Below are positions 16,856 to 24,490 of a stretch of 40,673 bases of DNA, piece by piece. Location of the stretch: contig JAIPGG010000015.1 of assembly GCA_021736255.1 (NCBI GenBank), forward strand, positions 1 to 40,673, written 5' to 3'. The stretch's first letter is position 1. Every line of letters begins with the position of its first letter. The notes below the pieces were generated by a model. That model worked only from the letters and a program-made list of their open reading frames with translations. It had not been told where the DNA came from and searched no databases. The position numbers and the translations under genes were made by a program. This DNA comes from Spirochaetales bacterium. Lineage in GTDB: Bacteria; Spirochaetota; Spirochaetia; JAIPGG01.

Positions 16856-17874
16856 TGGTTGCCTCCCCCGGTCTGGTTCGTGCCGGTTGTACCCGGTATG
16901 GTAGACGATCCCGAGTTAAGGGGTTTGAAGGGAATAAAATTCTTCAGGCTCCTGTCGATCAAGTCGGTTCCTTCTTCTTCTGCGAAGACGTCTTCGACCA
17001 TCTCGTAGTAGAGACGAGTCCTTGTAACATCGGGCGCCTCACGATAGCGGTTGTATACTGAGGTAAACCGGGCCACATCGCCCTCTGCTTCGTTGACCCG
17101 CTCTGCTGCATAACCCTCGGCCTGTTGAACAATCTGATCGGCTTGGCCGCGGGCCTTGGGGATCTCCTTGTTATACGCCTGTTTCCCCTCGTTGATAAAC
17201 CGGTTCATGTCTTGAATCGATTTGTTCACGTCCTCGAAGGCGTCCTGTACCGGTCCTGCAGGCGGCAGTACGTTTCTCAGTTTAATCGTTGTCACATTGA
17301 TACCGAGTCCATAGTAATCGAAGAGCGCGTTCATTCGTTCTTGTCCGCGCAGTTCGATATTCGAGCGTTCGCTGCCGATAACATCAAAGATGGTCCGGTC
17401 CCCCACCAGCAGGTTTATTACCGACTGGGAGATATCCCGAATCGTCTTTTGCTGGTCCTCGACATTGAAGAGCCAATTTCTCGGTTCATTTATCCGGTAC
17501 TGAACAACCCATTCAGCGTCGACAATATTCAGATCACCGGTCAGCATGATGGATTCTTCCGGATAGTCCCGGCTGGAGTAGGTGGTGTTGACACCGGACT
17601 GCTCCGTTCTAAATCCGAACTGCATATTCTGTATGACCTGGGTCGGTACGTTATAGTTTTTTTCAATACCAAAGGGAAGCTTGAAATGGAGCCCCGCTCC
17701 GGTAGTGCGGTTGTATTTGCCGAAAAGCAGTACGACCGCTTGTTCCGTCTGGTCCACAACATAAAAGCTGCTCATCACCACAACAATTGCGAGTATCACG
17801 ACAATAATAATCACGACAAGTCGCGGTCGTATGGTGAAATTCGGACCCTGCGGAGTTACGTCTCGTTCGGACAT
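16852..17874 (-). CDS. hflK: HflK, SPFH-family membrane protease modulator
   Basis: A 340-residue partner of HflC. After a short cytoplasmic start it has one membrane helix (about 18-41), then VDQTEQAVVLLFGKY, GAGLHFKLP and the band-7 fold, with the coiled segment NEGKQAYNKEIPKARGQADQ. The C-terminus ends in a Gly/Pro/Thr-rich tail. Unlike enterobacterial HflK it lacks a long Gly-rich N-terminal extension. AAGGAGG stands 4-5 nt before the ATG and the gene leads a two-gene operon divergent from metG. The order hflK then hflC is the usual one. Confidence 0.94.
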   Translation of the reverse strand: MSERDVTPQGPNFTIRPRLVVIIIVVILAIVVVMSSFYVVDQTEQAVVLLFGKYNRTTGAGLHFKLPFGIEKNYNVPTQVIQNMQFGFRTEQSGVNTTYSSRDYPEESIMLTGDLNIVDAEWVVQYRINEPRNWLFNVEDQQKTIRDISQSVINLLVGDRTIFDVIGSERSNIELRGQERMNALFDYYGLGINVTTIKLRNVLPPAGPVQDAFEDVNKSIQDMNRFINEGKQAYNKEIPKARGQADQIVQQAEGYAAERVNEAEGDVARFTSVYNRYREAPDVTRTRLYYEMVEDVFAEEEGTDLIDRSLKNFIPFKPLNSGSSTIPGTTGTNQTGGGNQ

Positions 17875-17904
17875 AATTCCTCCTTAGGATATGTTCTTGC
17901 TTAC

Positions 17905-17933
17905 AAGGTAAATGAGTTATACCATCCGGTCAA
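17905..17933 (-). promoter_or_regulatory. Probable hflK promoter
   Basis: On the minus strand: TTGACC (17928-17933), 17 nt, TACCTT (17905-17910), placing the start near 17898 and leaving a leader of about 24 nt with a normal Shine-Dalgarno site. An extended -10 alternative, TGGTATAAC, overlaps it. Confidence 0.45.
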
Positions 17934-17944
17934 GATGTATCGCC

Positions 17945-17973
17945 TTGACAGCTTGTCGGGGCGAACCTATAGT
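17945..17973 (+). promoter_or_regulatory. Strong candidate leaderless promoter of metG
   Basis: A perfect TTGACA (17945-17950), exact 17-nt spacer and TATAGT (17968-17973), then 7 nt and the metG ATG at 17981. No Shine-Dalgarno fits in the gap. This is the best sigma-70-type promoter in the window and the clearest leaderless case. Confidence 0.75.
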
Positions 17974-17980
17974 AAGCCCC

Positions 17981-20185
17981 ATGAAAAAGAGACTTATCAC
18001 CTCGGCTCTGCCCTACGTAAACAATATTCCGCACCTCGGAAACCTCATTCAGGTGCTCTCCGCCGATGTTTTCGCCCGCTTCTGCAGATCCCGCGGGTAC
18101 GAAACCCTCTACGTCTGCGGTACCGACGAGTATGGAACCGCCACCGAGACCCGGGCCCTCGAGGAAGGGATTACGCCCAAGCAGCTCTGCAGCCGGTACT
18201 TTGAGATCCACGATGATATCTATCGCTGGTTCAATATATCCTTCGACAAGTTCGGCAGGACATCTGCTCCCGAGCATACCGAGATTACCCAGGACATCTT
18301 TCTCAAACTCGATAAGAACGGCTACATTACCGAGAGGACGGAGAAACAGCTCTATTCGGAGAAAAGCGGGATGTTTCTTGCAGACCGCTATGTCCGCGGG
18401 ACCTGTCCCCACTGCGGCTACGAAGAGGCCCGTGGAGATCAGTGCGAGAATTGCGGCAAACTGCTCGACCCTATGGAGCTGGTCAATCCCCGGAGTGCCT
18501 TCGATGAATCCACTCCGGTGGTACGGGAAACAACGCACTTATATATTGATCTGCCGGCAATCAGACCGAGGCTCGAGGCATGGATCGATCAGGCATCGAA
18601 AAGTGGTTTCTGGGCGAACAATGCAATCAAAATGACCAGGGCCTGGATCCGGGACGGTTTGAAGGAACGAACGATCACCCGGGATCTGAAATGGGGAATC
18701 CCGGTTCCCAAGGACGGCTTTCGGGACAAGGTCTTCTATGTTTGGTTCGATGCACCTATCGGGTATATCTCAATAACCGCTACGCTCACCAAGCAGTGGG
18801 AAAAGTGGTGGAAGAATCCCGAAGAGGTAGAGCTCTTCCAGTTTGTTGGAAAGGATAATATTCCCTTTCACACGGTAGTTTTTCCCTCGTCTCTGTTGGG
18901 ATCGGGGGACAGGTGGACTATGCTCCATCACATGTCTTCGACCGAATACCTGAACTACGAAGCAGGGAAATTCTCCAAGAGCAAGGGAATGGGGGTGTTC
19001 GGCACCGATGCAATGGAAACGGGTATTCCCGCAGATGTCTGGCGGTTCTACATGTACTATAACCGGCCGGAAACATCGGACTACCTTTTTACCTGGGATG
19101 ATTTTCAGGAGAAGGTGAACGGTGAATTGATAGGGAATCTGGCCAACCTGGTGAACCGGACCCTTACCTTTGGTTCCCGATACTTCGACGGAAAACTTCC
19201 GGAGCTTCCGCCGGGCCGGGAGGCGGAAAGCAGAGAGTTCTGGGAGCATGTGCGGAAAATGGAGAAGGAGATCACCGACCGACTCGAACGGGCCGAACTC
19301 AGAGAGGCCTTTCGGAGGATATTTGCCCTGGCATCCTACGGGAACAAGGCTTTTCAGGACGGCGAGCCGTGGAAAACGAGGAAAACTGATCCGGAAGCAG
19401 CGGGAAGGCTGCTTCGTGATCTGATACTGCTGGTCAGGGACCTGGCCGTTCTTGTCGAACCATATCTGCCCGAGACTTCGGGAAGGATACTCAAATTCCT
19501 GGAGGTGGAGCAGGCGGATTGGTCGGTGCTCGCGGAGACTGGGGGAGTAAAGGCGATATCGGCGCCCGAAATCCTCTTTCAACGCTTTGAGGATGAGCAG
19601 GTTCACCGCTATCGCGAGCGGTTTTCAGGAAGTCAAAAGGAACGAGAAATGGAGGCGGATTCAATGCTGGAAGAAAGCGCACAGAATCAAGGAAAAAGTC
19701 TGGAAGAACAATTTGTGGAACAGGTAGACCTGAGGGTTGCAAAGATCATCGACATCGAACGCCACCCAAAGGCGGATAAACTCTATGTCGAAACCATCGA
19801 TATGGGCGAAGGAGAAACCCGGACCATCGTTTCGGGACTGGTTCCGTATTACAAAGAAGAAGATTTGAAAGGACGGCATGTTGTTGTTGTCGCGAACCTC
19901 AAGACCGCCAAACTCAGGGGAATCGAAAGCCAGGGTATGCTGCTTGCAGCCGAAGAGGATGAAATCGTGGAGGTGGTGTTTGCCGATTTTGCTGAACCCG
20001 GCACCCCTGTCCTGCCTACCGGTTTCAGCGCTCCTGCCGAGCCGCCTGCCGAGATCGAGATAGATGATTTTTTCGAGGTTCCGATCGCGGTAACCCGGCA
20101 TTTCATCCTTATCGGGGACAGTCACCTCGAAGCCGACGGGATTACCCTCAAGGTTGATCAGGTAAACCACGGCAGCGTTGGATGA
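17981..20185 (+). CDS. metG: Methionyl-tRNA synthetase
   Basis: Class I synthetase of 734 residues that charges tRNA-Met. The HIGH motif is HLGN at 18-21, zinc-binding cysteines are Cys142, Cys145, Cys155 and Cys158 (a single knuckle, CPHC and CENC), and KMSKS appears as KFSKS near residue 330. The anticodon-binding helices follow, and from about residue 620 there is a C-terminal tRNA-binding OB-fold domain (VDLRVAKIIDIERHPKADKLY), as in EMAP/Trbp111-type MetRS. The start is the ATG at 17981: family similarity begins with KKRLITSALPYVNN, and a promoter ends 7 nt before it. The stop overlaps the next gene's ATG (ATGA), so the FemAB-type gene is translationally coupled to a housekeeping synthetase. 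Confidence 0.96.
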   Translation: MKKRLITSALPYVNNIPHLGNLIQVLSADVFARFCRSRGYETLYVCGTDEYGTATETRALEEGITPKQLCSRYFEIHDDIYRWFNISFDKFGRTSAPEHTEITQDIFLKLDKNGYITERTEKQLYSEKSGMFLADRYVRGTCPHCGYEEARGDQCENCGKLLDPMELVNPRSAFDESTPVVRETTHLYIDLPAIRPRLEAWIDQASKSGFWANNAIKMTRAWIRDGLKERTITRDLKWGIPVPKDGFRDKVFYVWFDAPIGYISITATLTKQWEKWWKNPEEVELFQFVGKDNIPFHTVVFPSSLLGSGDRWTMLHHMSSTEYLNYEAGKFSKSKGMGVFGTDAMETGIPADVWRFYMYYNRPETSDYLFTWDDFQEKVNGELIGNLANLVNRTLTFGSRYFDGKLPELPPGREAESREFWEHVRKMEKEITDRLERAELREAFRRIFALASYGNKAFQDGEPWKTRKTDPEAAGRLLRDLILLVRDLAVLVEPYLPETSGRILKFLEVEQADWSVLAETGGVKAISAPEILFQRFEDEQVHRYRERFSGSQKEREMEADSMLEESAQNQGKSLEEQFVEQVDLRVAKIIDIERHPKADKLYVETIDMGEGETRTIVSGLVPYYKEEDLKGRHVVVVANLKTAKLRGIESQGMLLAAEEDEIVEVVFADFAEPGTPVLPTGFSAPAEPPAEIEIDDFFEVPIAVTRHFILIGDSHLEADGITLKVDQVNHGSVG

Positions 20186-21450
20186 TTCAGCCTCTCGAGC
20201 TGCACGAACTGCCGGTCGACCTGCCGCTGCTTCAGTCCTCTCTGTGGGCTGAGCACAAACAGGCCTTCGGCTGGCAGCCGGCGGCTTTTCGCTTCGAAAT
20301 AAATCTGGAGCAGGCCGCCCCAGAGTTTCGAGGCCGCGATGCTGCAGAAAAAGCAGTCGGGGGCATGCATACCGGGTATATTCTCGTGCTGATCCGGAGA
20401 ATCGCCCCAGGTTTGCGGATGGCTTACGTTCCCCACGGTCCCCTCCTCGATCAGGCGGAGAATGGGGCCGGCATCCTCGCACCAGCACCGGAACATGCAG
20501 GGCGAGTCCTTTCAGGGCTTGCCCAGGAACTCGGTTCCTGGTTTTCGAAACCGGCCTTTTTCCGTTTCGATCCCGACTGGCGCATGCCGGAGGGGCTCGG
20601 CCGGGAGGCGGCCGATCTGCCCGGTCTGCAGCGCGCTGTCATGGATGTTCAGCCCCCGGATACCGTTCTCCTCGACATCACCCCCGACGAGGAGGAGATC
20701 CTATCACAAATGAAGTCGAAGACCCGCTACAATATCCGGTTGGCCGGGAAAAAGGGGGTGCAGGTGCGAAGGGGCGTAGTGGCCGGCGCTGGGAAGGAGC
20801 CCGGCGCAGGGAAGGAGCCCGGCGCAGGGAAGGAGCCCGGCAGCGCCTCCGGCGATCAGAGAGGCGGCTCCGGCAATGCCGGCGGCGATGATCTTTCACG
20901 GTGGTACGAGATGTACCGGACTACGGCGAAGAGGGACGGTATTACCATCCATTCAAAGGAGTACTATCGTCGCCTTTTCGAACTGGACCGCAGCGGCCGG
21001 GTGGCGTGGAACGGGGATCAGACCAAGCAAAACGGGGACCTGAGCCTTCAGGAAGACCGGCCCGGCGGAATCGAACTCCTGCTTGCAGAACACGATGGGG
21101 ACCTTCTTGCCGGAATAATCGTTTCCTACCGCGGGCCTGCAGCGGTCTACCTCTACGGTGCTTCCTCGAATCGAAAGCGGAATCTCATGCCTGCCTATGC
21201 TCTGCAGTGGGAGGCCATTCGGGGGGCGCGAAAGCGTGGATGCCGCCGGTATGATTTGTTCGGAATTCCCCCGGCCGACGACCCGGAACACCCCATGCAC
21301 GGCCTGTACCGTTTCAAAACGGGCTTTGGAGGAGAGATCGTACGCCGTTATGGTTCGTGGGATTATCCTTCCCGGCCGTTACGGTACGGACTCTACCGGA
21401 GAGCCGAGCAATTCCGGCTCCGCCGGAAAATCAGGGCGAAAAAGCGCTAG
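20182..21450 (+). CDS. FemAB/FemX-type peptidoglycan aminoacyltransferase
   Basis: A 422-residue protein with two GNAT-like halves. Features of the Fem family: SSLWAEHKQAFGW near the start, VPHGPLL, DITPDEEEILSQMKSKTRYNIRLAGKKGV (lipid II and tRNA contact region), LLAGIIVSYRGPAAVYLYGASS and YDLFGIPPADD followed by GLYRFKTGFGGE. Fem proteins move an amino acid from aminoacyl-tRNA to the stem peptide of lipid II; coupling to metG in one operon fits a tRNA-using enzyme, though the amino acid is unknown. Residues 202-219 are three exact GAGKEP repeats within a Gly/Ser-rich insert of about 40 residues, placed between the halves and probably a surface loop. Confidence 0.87.
   Translation: MIQPLELHELPVDLPLLQSSLWAEHKQAFGWQPAAFRFEINLEQAAPEFRGRDAAEKAVGGMHTGYILVLIRRIAPGLRMAYVPHGPLLDQAENGAGILAPAPEHAGRVLSGLAQELGSWFSKPAFFRFDPDWRMPEGLGREAADLPGLQRAVMDVQPPDTVLLDITPDEEEILSQMKSKTRYNIRLAGKKGVQVRRGVVAGAGKEPGAGKEPGAGKEPGSASGDQRGGSGNAGGDDLSRWYEMYRTTAKRDGITIHSKEYYRRLFELDRSGRVAWNGDQTKQNGDLSLQEDRPGGIELLLAEHDGDLLAGIIVSYRGPAAVYLYGASSNRKRNLMPAYALQWEAIRGARKRGCRRYDLFGIPPADDPEHPMHGLYRFKTGFGGEIVRRYGSWDYPSRPLRYGLYRRAEQFRLRRKIRAKKR
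20785..20838 (+). repeat. Three tandem 18-bp units inside the fem-like gene
   Basis: Units at 20785-20802, 20803-20820 and 20821-20838 differ by one base (T or A in GGCGCT/AGGG). They keep the frame and encode GAGKEP three times. Confidence 0.95.
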
Positions 21451-21495
21451 CATGCTCCGGCTTGTTTCGTTCCCAGGCGGCACAGGAGGTCCAGG

Positions 21496-21810
21496 ATGCC
21501 CGGAAGGCCCGAGGCCATAGGTCGACCGGACGCCCCAAGCGAGACGGCCCGTGGGACCCAGGCGAGACGGCCCAAGCGAGGCAGCCCGTGGGACCCCAAG
21601 CGAGGCAGCCCGTGGGACCCAGGCGAGACGCCCCAAGCGAGACGGCCCGTGGGACCCAGGCGAGACGGCCCGTGGGACCCCAAGCGAGGCAGCCCGTGGG
21701 ACCCCAGGCGAGGCGGCCCAGGCGAGGCGGCCCGGCTCGCCCCTGCGCACCGGTCTCCGTTTAGTCGGTCACCCCGTATTCGGCTGCAACCTCCTCGTAG
21801 AAATCGATAA
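21496..21810 (+). CDS. Possible repeat peptide read through the minisatellite
   Basis: An ATG at 21496 has a perfect ribosome-binding site, AGGAGGT (21484-21490), 5 nt upstream, 45 nt after the fem-like gene stop. The frame runs 104 codons through the minisatellite and about 50 bp into the 3' end of add on the other strand. The product would be very basic and Pro/Arg/Gly-rich with recurring KRGSPWDP and RRPVGP words, no hydrophobic core and no family resemblance. All frames are open across the GC-rich array because its units contain no stop in any frame, so openness proves nothing. The ribosome-binding site is the only real evidence of translation. Confidence 0.2.
   Translation: MPGRPEAIGRPDAPSETARGTQARRPKRGSPWDPKRGSPWDPGETPQARRPVGPRRDGPWDPKRGSPWDPRRGGPGEAARLAPAHRSPFSRSPRIRLQPPRRNR
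21540..21743. repeat. GC-rich minisatellite of 14-bp and 23/24-bp units
   Basis: The array consists of units that all begin CGAG: long (23 or 24 bp) at 21540, 21577, 21601, 21638, 21661 and 21685; short (14 bp) at 21563, 21624 and 21709; and a decayed last unit at 21723. A short unit is CGAGACGGCCCAAG; a long unit is the same with GTGGGACC(C) inserted after the GCCC. The array fills the gap between the convergent fem-like gene and add. The inserted CCCGTGGG can form small hairpins, so the array could slow convergent transcription. It is not a CRISPR: there are no unique spacers. Confidence 0.93.
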
Positions 21811-22969
21811 TACGCCGTACATAGGCCCGTTTTTCCGGATAGGGCCGGTAGAAGAAAGAGCGTTTGAAACCGTAGATGATTATGTCCTTCAGCTGTTTCG
21901 GCGGAATAGAGAAGTTGTTTACCGCCAGGCGTATTTCTTTTGTGACATTGGTGTTCGAGACCAAGCGGTTATCCGTACAGAAGGTCAAAGAAAGCCGCTT
22001 TTCGAGCATTTTCCCCAGTGAGTGGTTCCGGACATCACCGATCTGTGGAGATGTTTGAAGATTGCTCGTAAGGCAAACCTCGACGGTTATTCGGTTATCG
22101 GCTATATAGTTGGCCAGAGCGTTTACATAACCCTCTCGGTCTTGGATCTCCTCCGATAGGATCATGGAGGTATCGAACAGGTGCAGTCCGTGCCCGATAC
22201 GGTCGGTGTGAAGTTTGGTGATTGCCTGAAAGATCGATTCGGGTCCGTAAGCTTCTCCGGCATGAACGGTTTTCTTGAGAAAGTGTTTGTGTACGTACTG
22301 GTAGGAATTCTCATGTTCAGCGGCGGGGTTGCCGTACTCACTGCCGGCCAGGTCGAAGGCGACGATTTGGATATCCGTATCCCGCTTGATTTTTATGGCG
22401 GCCCGGGCCAGTTCGAGCGAGGCCATCCGGGTGATTTCGAGGGGATCAGCATAGGGGTGAACGTCAAAGAGCTGCTGATAATAGTTGCTGAAGCCGGCGG
22501 TGAAAAAACGCATGGCACAGACGATGATCCCGAACTCAAAGGGCGGCTGATCCTGAGGCAGAGAGGCATTTATCTCTTCTCGTGCCTGTTTTAACCCCCG
22601 GTCGACTGCTCTCAATACCTCTTTGAAACTGAGTCGTTCATTCATATGGAGTTGGGGGGCAAAACGTACCTCGAGATAGCGGACCCCTTCATCGGCATTG
22701 TCGAGGGCGAGCTCATAAGCGCTCCGTTGGAGGGCTTCTTCCTGCTGCAAAACGGCAACGGTCAGGGCGAAGCCCTTGAGGTATTCATCGAGATTTGCAT
22801 ATTGAGGTTTGAACACCTCCCGTCTCAGCCCCTCGGCGCTGTTCGCCGGTAATTCGACGCCCTGTTCTTTGGCGAGCTCTATCAAGGTTTTCAATCTCAA
22901 CGAACCGTCGAGATGTACATGAAGGTCGGTTTTCGGTATTGCCTTTAAAAATTCATCGGAATACGTCAT
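21761..22969 (-). CDS. add: Adenosine deaminase
   Basis: Zinc enzyme of 402 residues that converts adenosine to inosine in purine salvage. Metal ligands His17 and His19 are in KTDLHVHLDGS, HAGEAYGPES holds the next His and catalytic Glu, RIGHG the catalytic His, and CTDNRLVSNT the metal-binding Asp. The residue after that Asp is Asn instead of the Asp found in animal and E. coli enzymes; a TDNR form is known to me from actinobacterial-type deaminases, so this is a subfamily trait and not damage. The ATG shares one base with the murD stop (TAATG). It ends the three-gene operon; the minisatellite lies beyond. Confidence 0.94.
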   Translation of the reverse strand: MTYSDEFLKAIPKTDLHVHLDGSLRLKTLIELAKEQGVELPANSAEGLRREVFKPQYANLDEYLKGFALTVAVLQQEEALQRSAYELALDNADEGVRYLEVRFAPQLHMNERLSFKEVLRAVDRGLKQAREEINASLPQDQPPFEFGIIVCAMRFFTAGFSNYYQQLFDVHPYADPLEITRMASLELARAAIKIKRDTDIQIVAFDLAGSEYGNPAAEHENSYQYVHKHFLKKTVHAGEAYGPESIFQAITKLHTDRIGHGLHLFDTSMILSEEIQDREGYVNALANYIADNRITVEVCLTSNLQTSPQIGDVRNHSLGKMLEKRLSLTFCTDNRLVSNTNVTKEIRLAVNNFSIPPKQLKDIIIYGFKRSFFYRPYPEKRAYVRRIIDFYEEVAAEYGVTD

Positions 22970-24480
22970 TAGTTTTTCTCCTTTTTAATAGTTTGTGGAT
23001 AGGCAGTGACTGTTTTTGTTCTTTTTTGTACCGCAGCGAGAAATTGCTTGCCCCGGTCGAATTCGTTTTCGAACCATTCGAACGAAGCACAGCCGGGAGA
23101 CAGCAGGATCTGATCGCCGTTTTCTGCAAGAGAGGATGCAGCACGGACTGCCTCTTCCATAAGCTGGAAGGGTCCGAAACAGGGCGGGAAGGGTGGTTTC
23201 CCGCTGGGGGCCTTCACCTTTTCGTCGAGACCGGACATAAGTTTTTCGGTCCCGCTGCCTGCCAGCAATACCAGGGCCTTGCATCGGCCGGCGGCGGAAA
23301 TCAGGGGAGTAAAGTCCAGTTGTTTGTCCGTCCCACCGGTAATCAGGATAACCGGACCAGCCTCTATTAGGCTGTCCACTGCAGCTTCGGCCGCCTCAGG
23401 AATAGTTGCTGCGGTGTCGTTGATGTAGGAAACGCCCTCCGCTCGGCCCGCCGGTTCGAGGCGGTGCGGGATTCCGGGAAAGCCTGCCGCTTCTCGGCGC
23501 ACCTGTTCACCATCCATTCCAAAATGCCTGCAGGCAGCGGCGGCAAAGAGCAGGTTGAGTTTTTGGTGCCTGCCCGGAACCATTACCTGCTCCGGCACAA
23601 GCACCTCTTTGCTTTCTTCGTAAAGGAGGACCCCCTCGTTTGCTTCGAGAAATGCGTGTCCTGCAGCTCCGGCGACGGAGGGGTTCCCGTCTCTATCCGG
23701 GCCTTCCTTGGAGAACGATGCGTTTTCTGCCGCTATCCGGACCAGGGGAGGGCCATGTTCGTCCCCGAAGGCTCTGCAGTAGGGGTCGTCGTGCGAGGTG
23801 ATCAGGAGCCTTTCCGCCGACTGTCCGGCATAGATTTCCCGCTTATCTGCTGCATAGTCCTCCATGCTTTTGTATCGGTTTTGATGGTCGTGCATGAGAT
23901 TGGTAACAACAGAAATTTCCGGATCGAGGACTCCTCGTCCGCGCAGATCTGCGAGCTGCCATGAGGAGAGTTCGAGCACAACCGGTGTTCCCTTTTTCAC
24001 CTGGTCGAGGAATGTCAGCGGGGAGACCTTGATGTTTCCTCCGAGCAGGGTCTCGGGATAGACGGCCTTCAAGATATGATGGATTGCCGAGACAACCGTA
24101 GACTTGCCTTTACTGCCGGTAACAGCAATCAGGCGGGGTTCGGTGAGGGTCAGGAAGACGGAAATATCTGTCTCGATCCAGGAGGATGCCTGCAGGTAGG
24201 GGTTGTCCGCCGGTACGGCGGGATTCTTCAGAACAAGATCCGCCCCGCTGAAGTCCTCCATGCGGTGACCGCCGAGGTGGTAGCGGATCGGATAGCCGGC
24301 AAGCCTTTGTATCGAGGAACTCAGCTCGTTTTCGGTTTTGGTATCCGTGACGGTAACGGTTGCACCCCGGCGGGCAAAATATTCGGCAGTCGCTATCCCC
24401 CCCCCGTGCAGCCCGAGGCCCATAATCGTTACCCGGAGTCCCCGGGGGTCCTGCAAGAGTGCACGCCGCTGTTGCTTCAT
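22969..24480 (-). CDS. murD: UDP-N-acetylmuramoylalanine--D-glutamate ligase
   Basis: Mur ligase that adds D-Glu to UDP-MurNAc-L-Ala, 503 residues, slightly longer than usual. IMGLGLHGGGIATAEYF near the start is the UDP-binding glycine loop, VTGSKGKSTV the P-loop, VLELSSWQLADL and NLMHDHQNRY the catalytic region, PGRHQKLNLLFAAAA the family link, and ITGGTDKQLDF and LSPGCASFEWFENEFDRG the C-terminal domain. MurF and MurC differ in these last motifs. The ATG at 24480 is chosen over one at 24528 because GGAG lies 5 nt upstream and it avoids a 38-nt overlap with the preceding gene. It sits between an unknown gene and add, far from other mur genes. Confidence 0.95.
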   Translation of the reverse strand: MKQQRRALLQDPRGLRVTIMGLGLHGGGIATAEYFARRGATVTVTDTKTENELSSSIQRLAGYPIRYHLGGHRMEDFSGADLVLKNPAVPADNPYLQASSWIETDISVFLTLTEPRLIAVTGSKGKSTVVSAIHHILKAVYPETLLGGNIKVSPLTFLDQVKKGTPVVLELSSWQLADLRGRGVLDPEISVVTNLMHDHQNRYKSMEDYAADKREIYAGQSAERLLITSHDDPYCRAFGDEHGPPLVRIAAENASFSKEGPDRDGNPSVAGAAGHAFLEANEGVLLYEESKEVLVPEQVMVPGRHQKLNLLFAAAACRHFGMDGEQVRREAAGFPGIPHRLEPAGRAEGVSYINDTAATIPEAAEAAVDSLIEAGPVILITGGTDKQLDFTPLISAAGRCKALVLLAGSGTEKLMSGLDEKVKAPSGKPPFPPCFGPFQLMEEAVRAASSLAENGDQILLSPGCASFEWFENEFDRGKQFLAAVQKRTKTVTAYPQTIKKEKN

Positions 24481-24490
24481 TGCTTCTCCG

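Noticed and set aside
17125-18204. Open frame of 359 codons on + strand
   Set aside because: It is antisense to hflK and runs into the metG promoter; the hflK and metG products are clear family members and this frame matches nothing.
18770-19606. Open frame of 278 codons on - strand
   Set aside because: It lies wholly antisense to metG and has no family features.
19661-20488. Open frame of 275 codons on - strand
   Set aside because: Antisense to the end of metG and the start of the fem-like gene; a by-product of GC-rich codons.
21540-21743. CRISPR array
   Set aside because: Units are contiguous and differ only by a fixed insert; there are no unique spacers and no cas genes.
21357-21764. 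Open frame of 135 codons on + strand through the fem-like gene end and minisatellite
   Set aside because: It starts inside the fem-like gene in another frame without a ribosome-binding site; the array is open in every frame.
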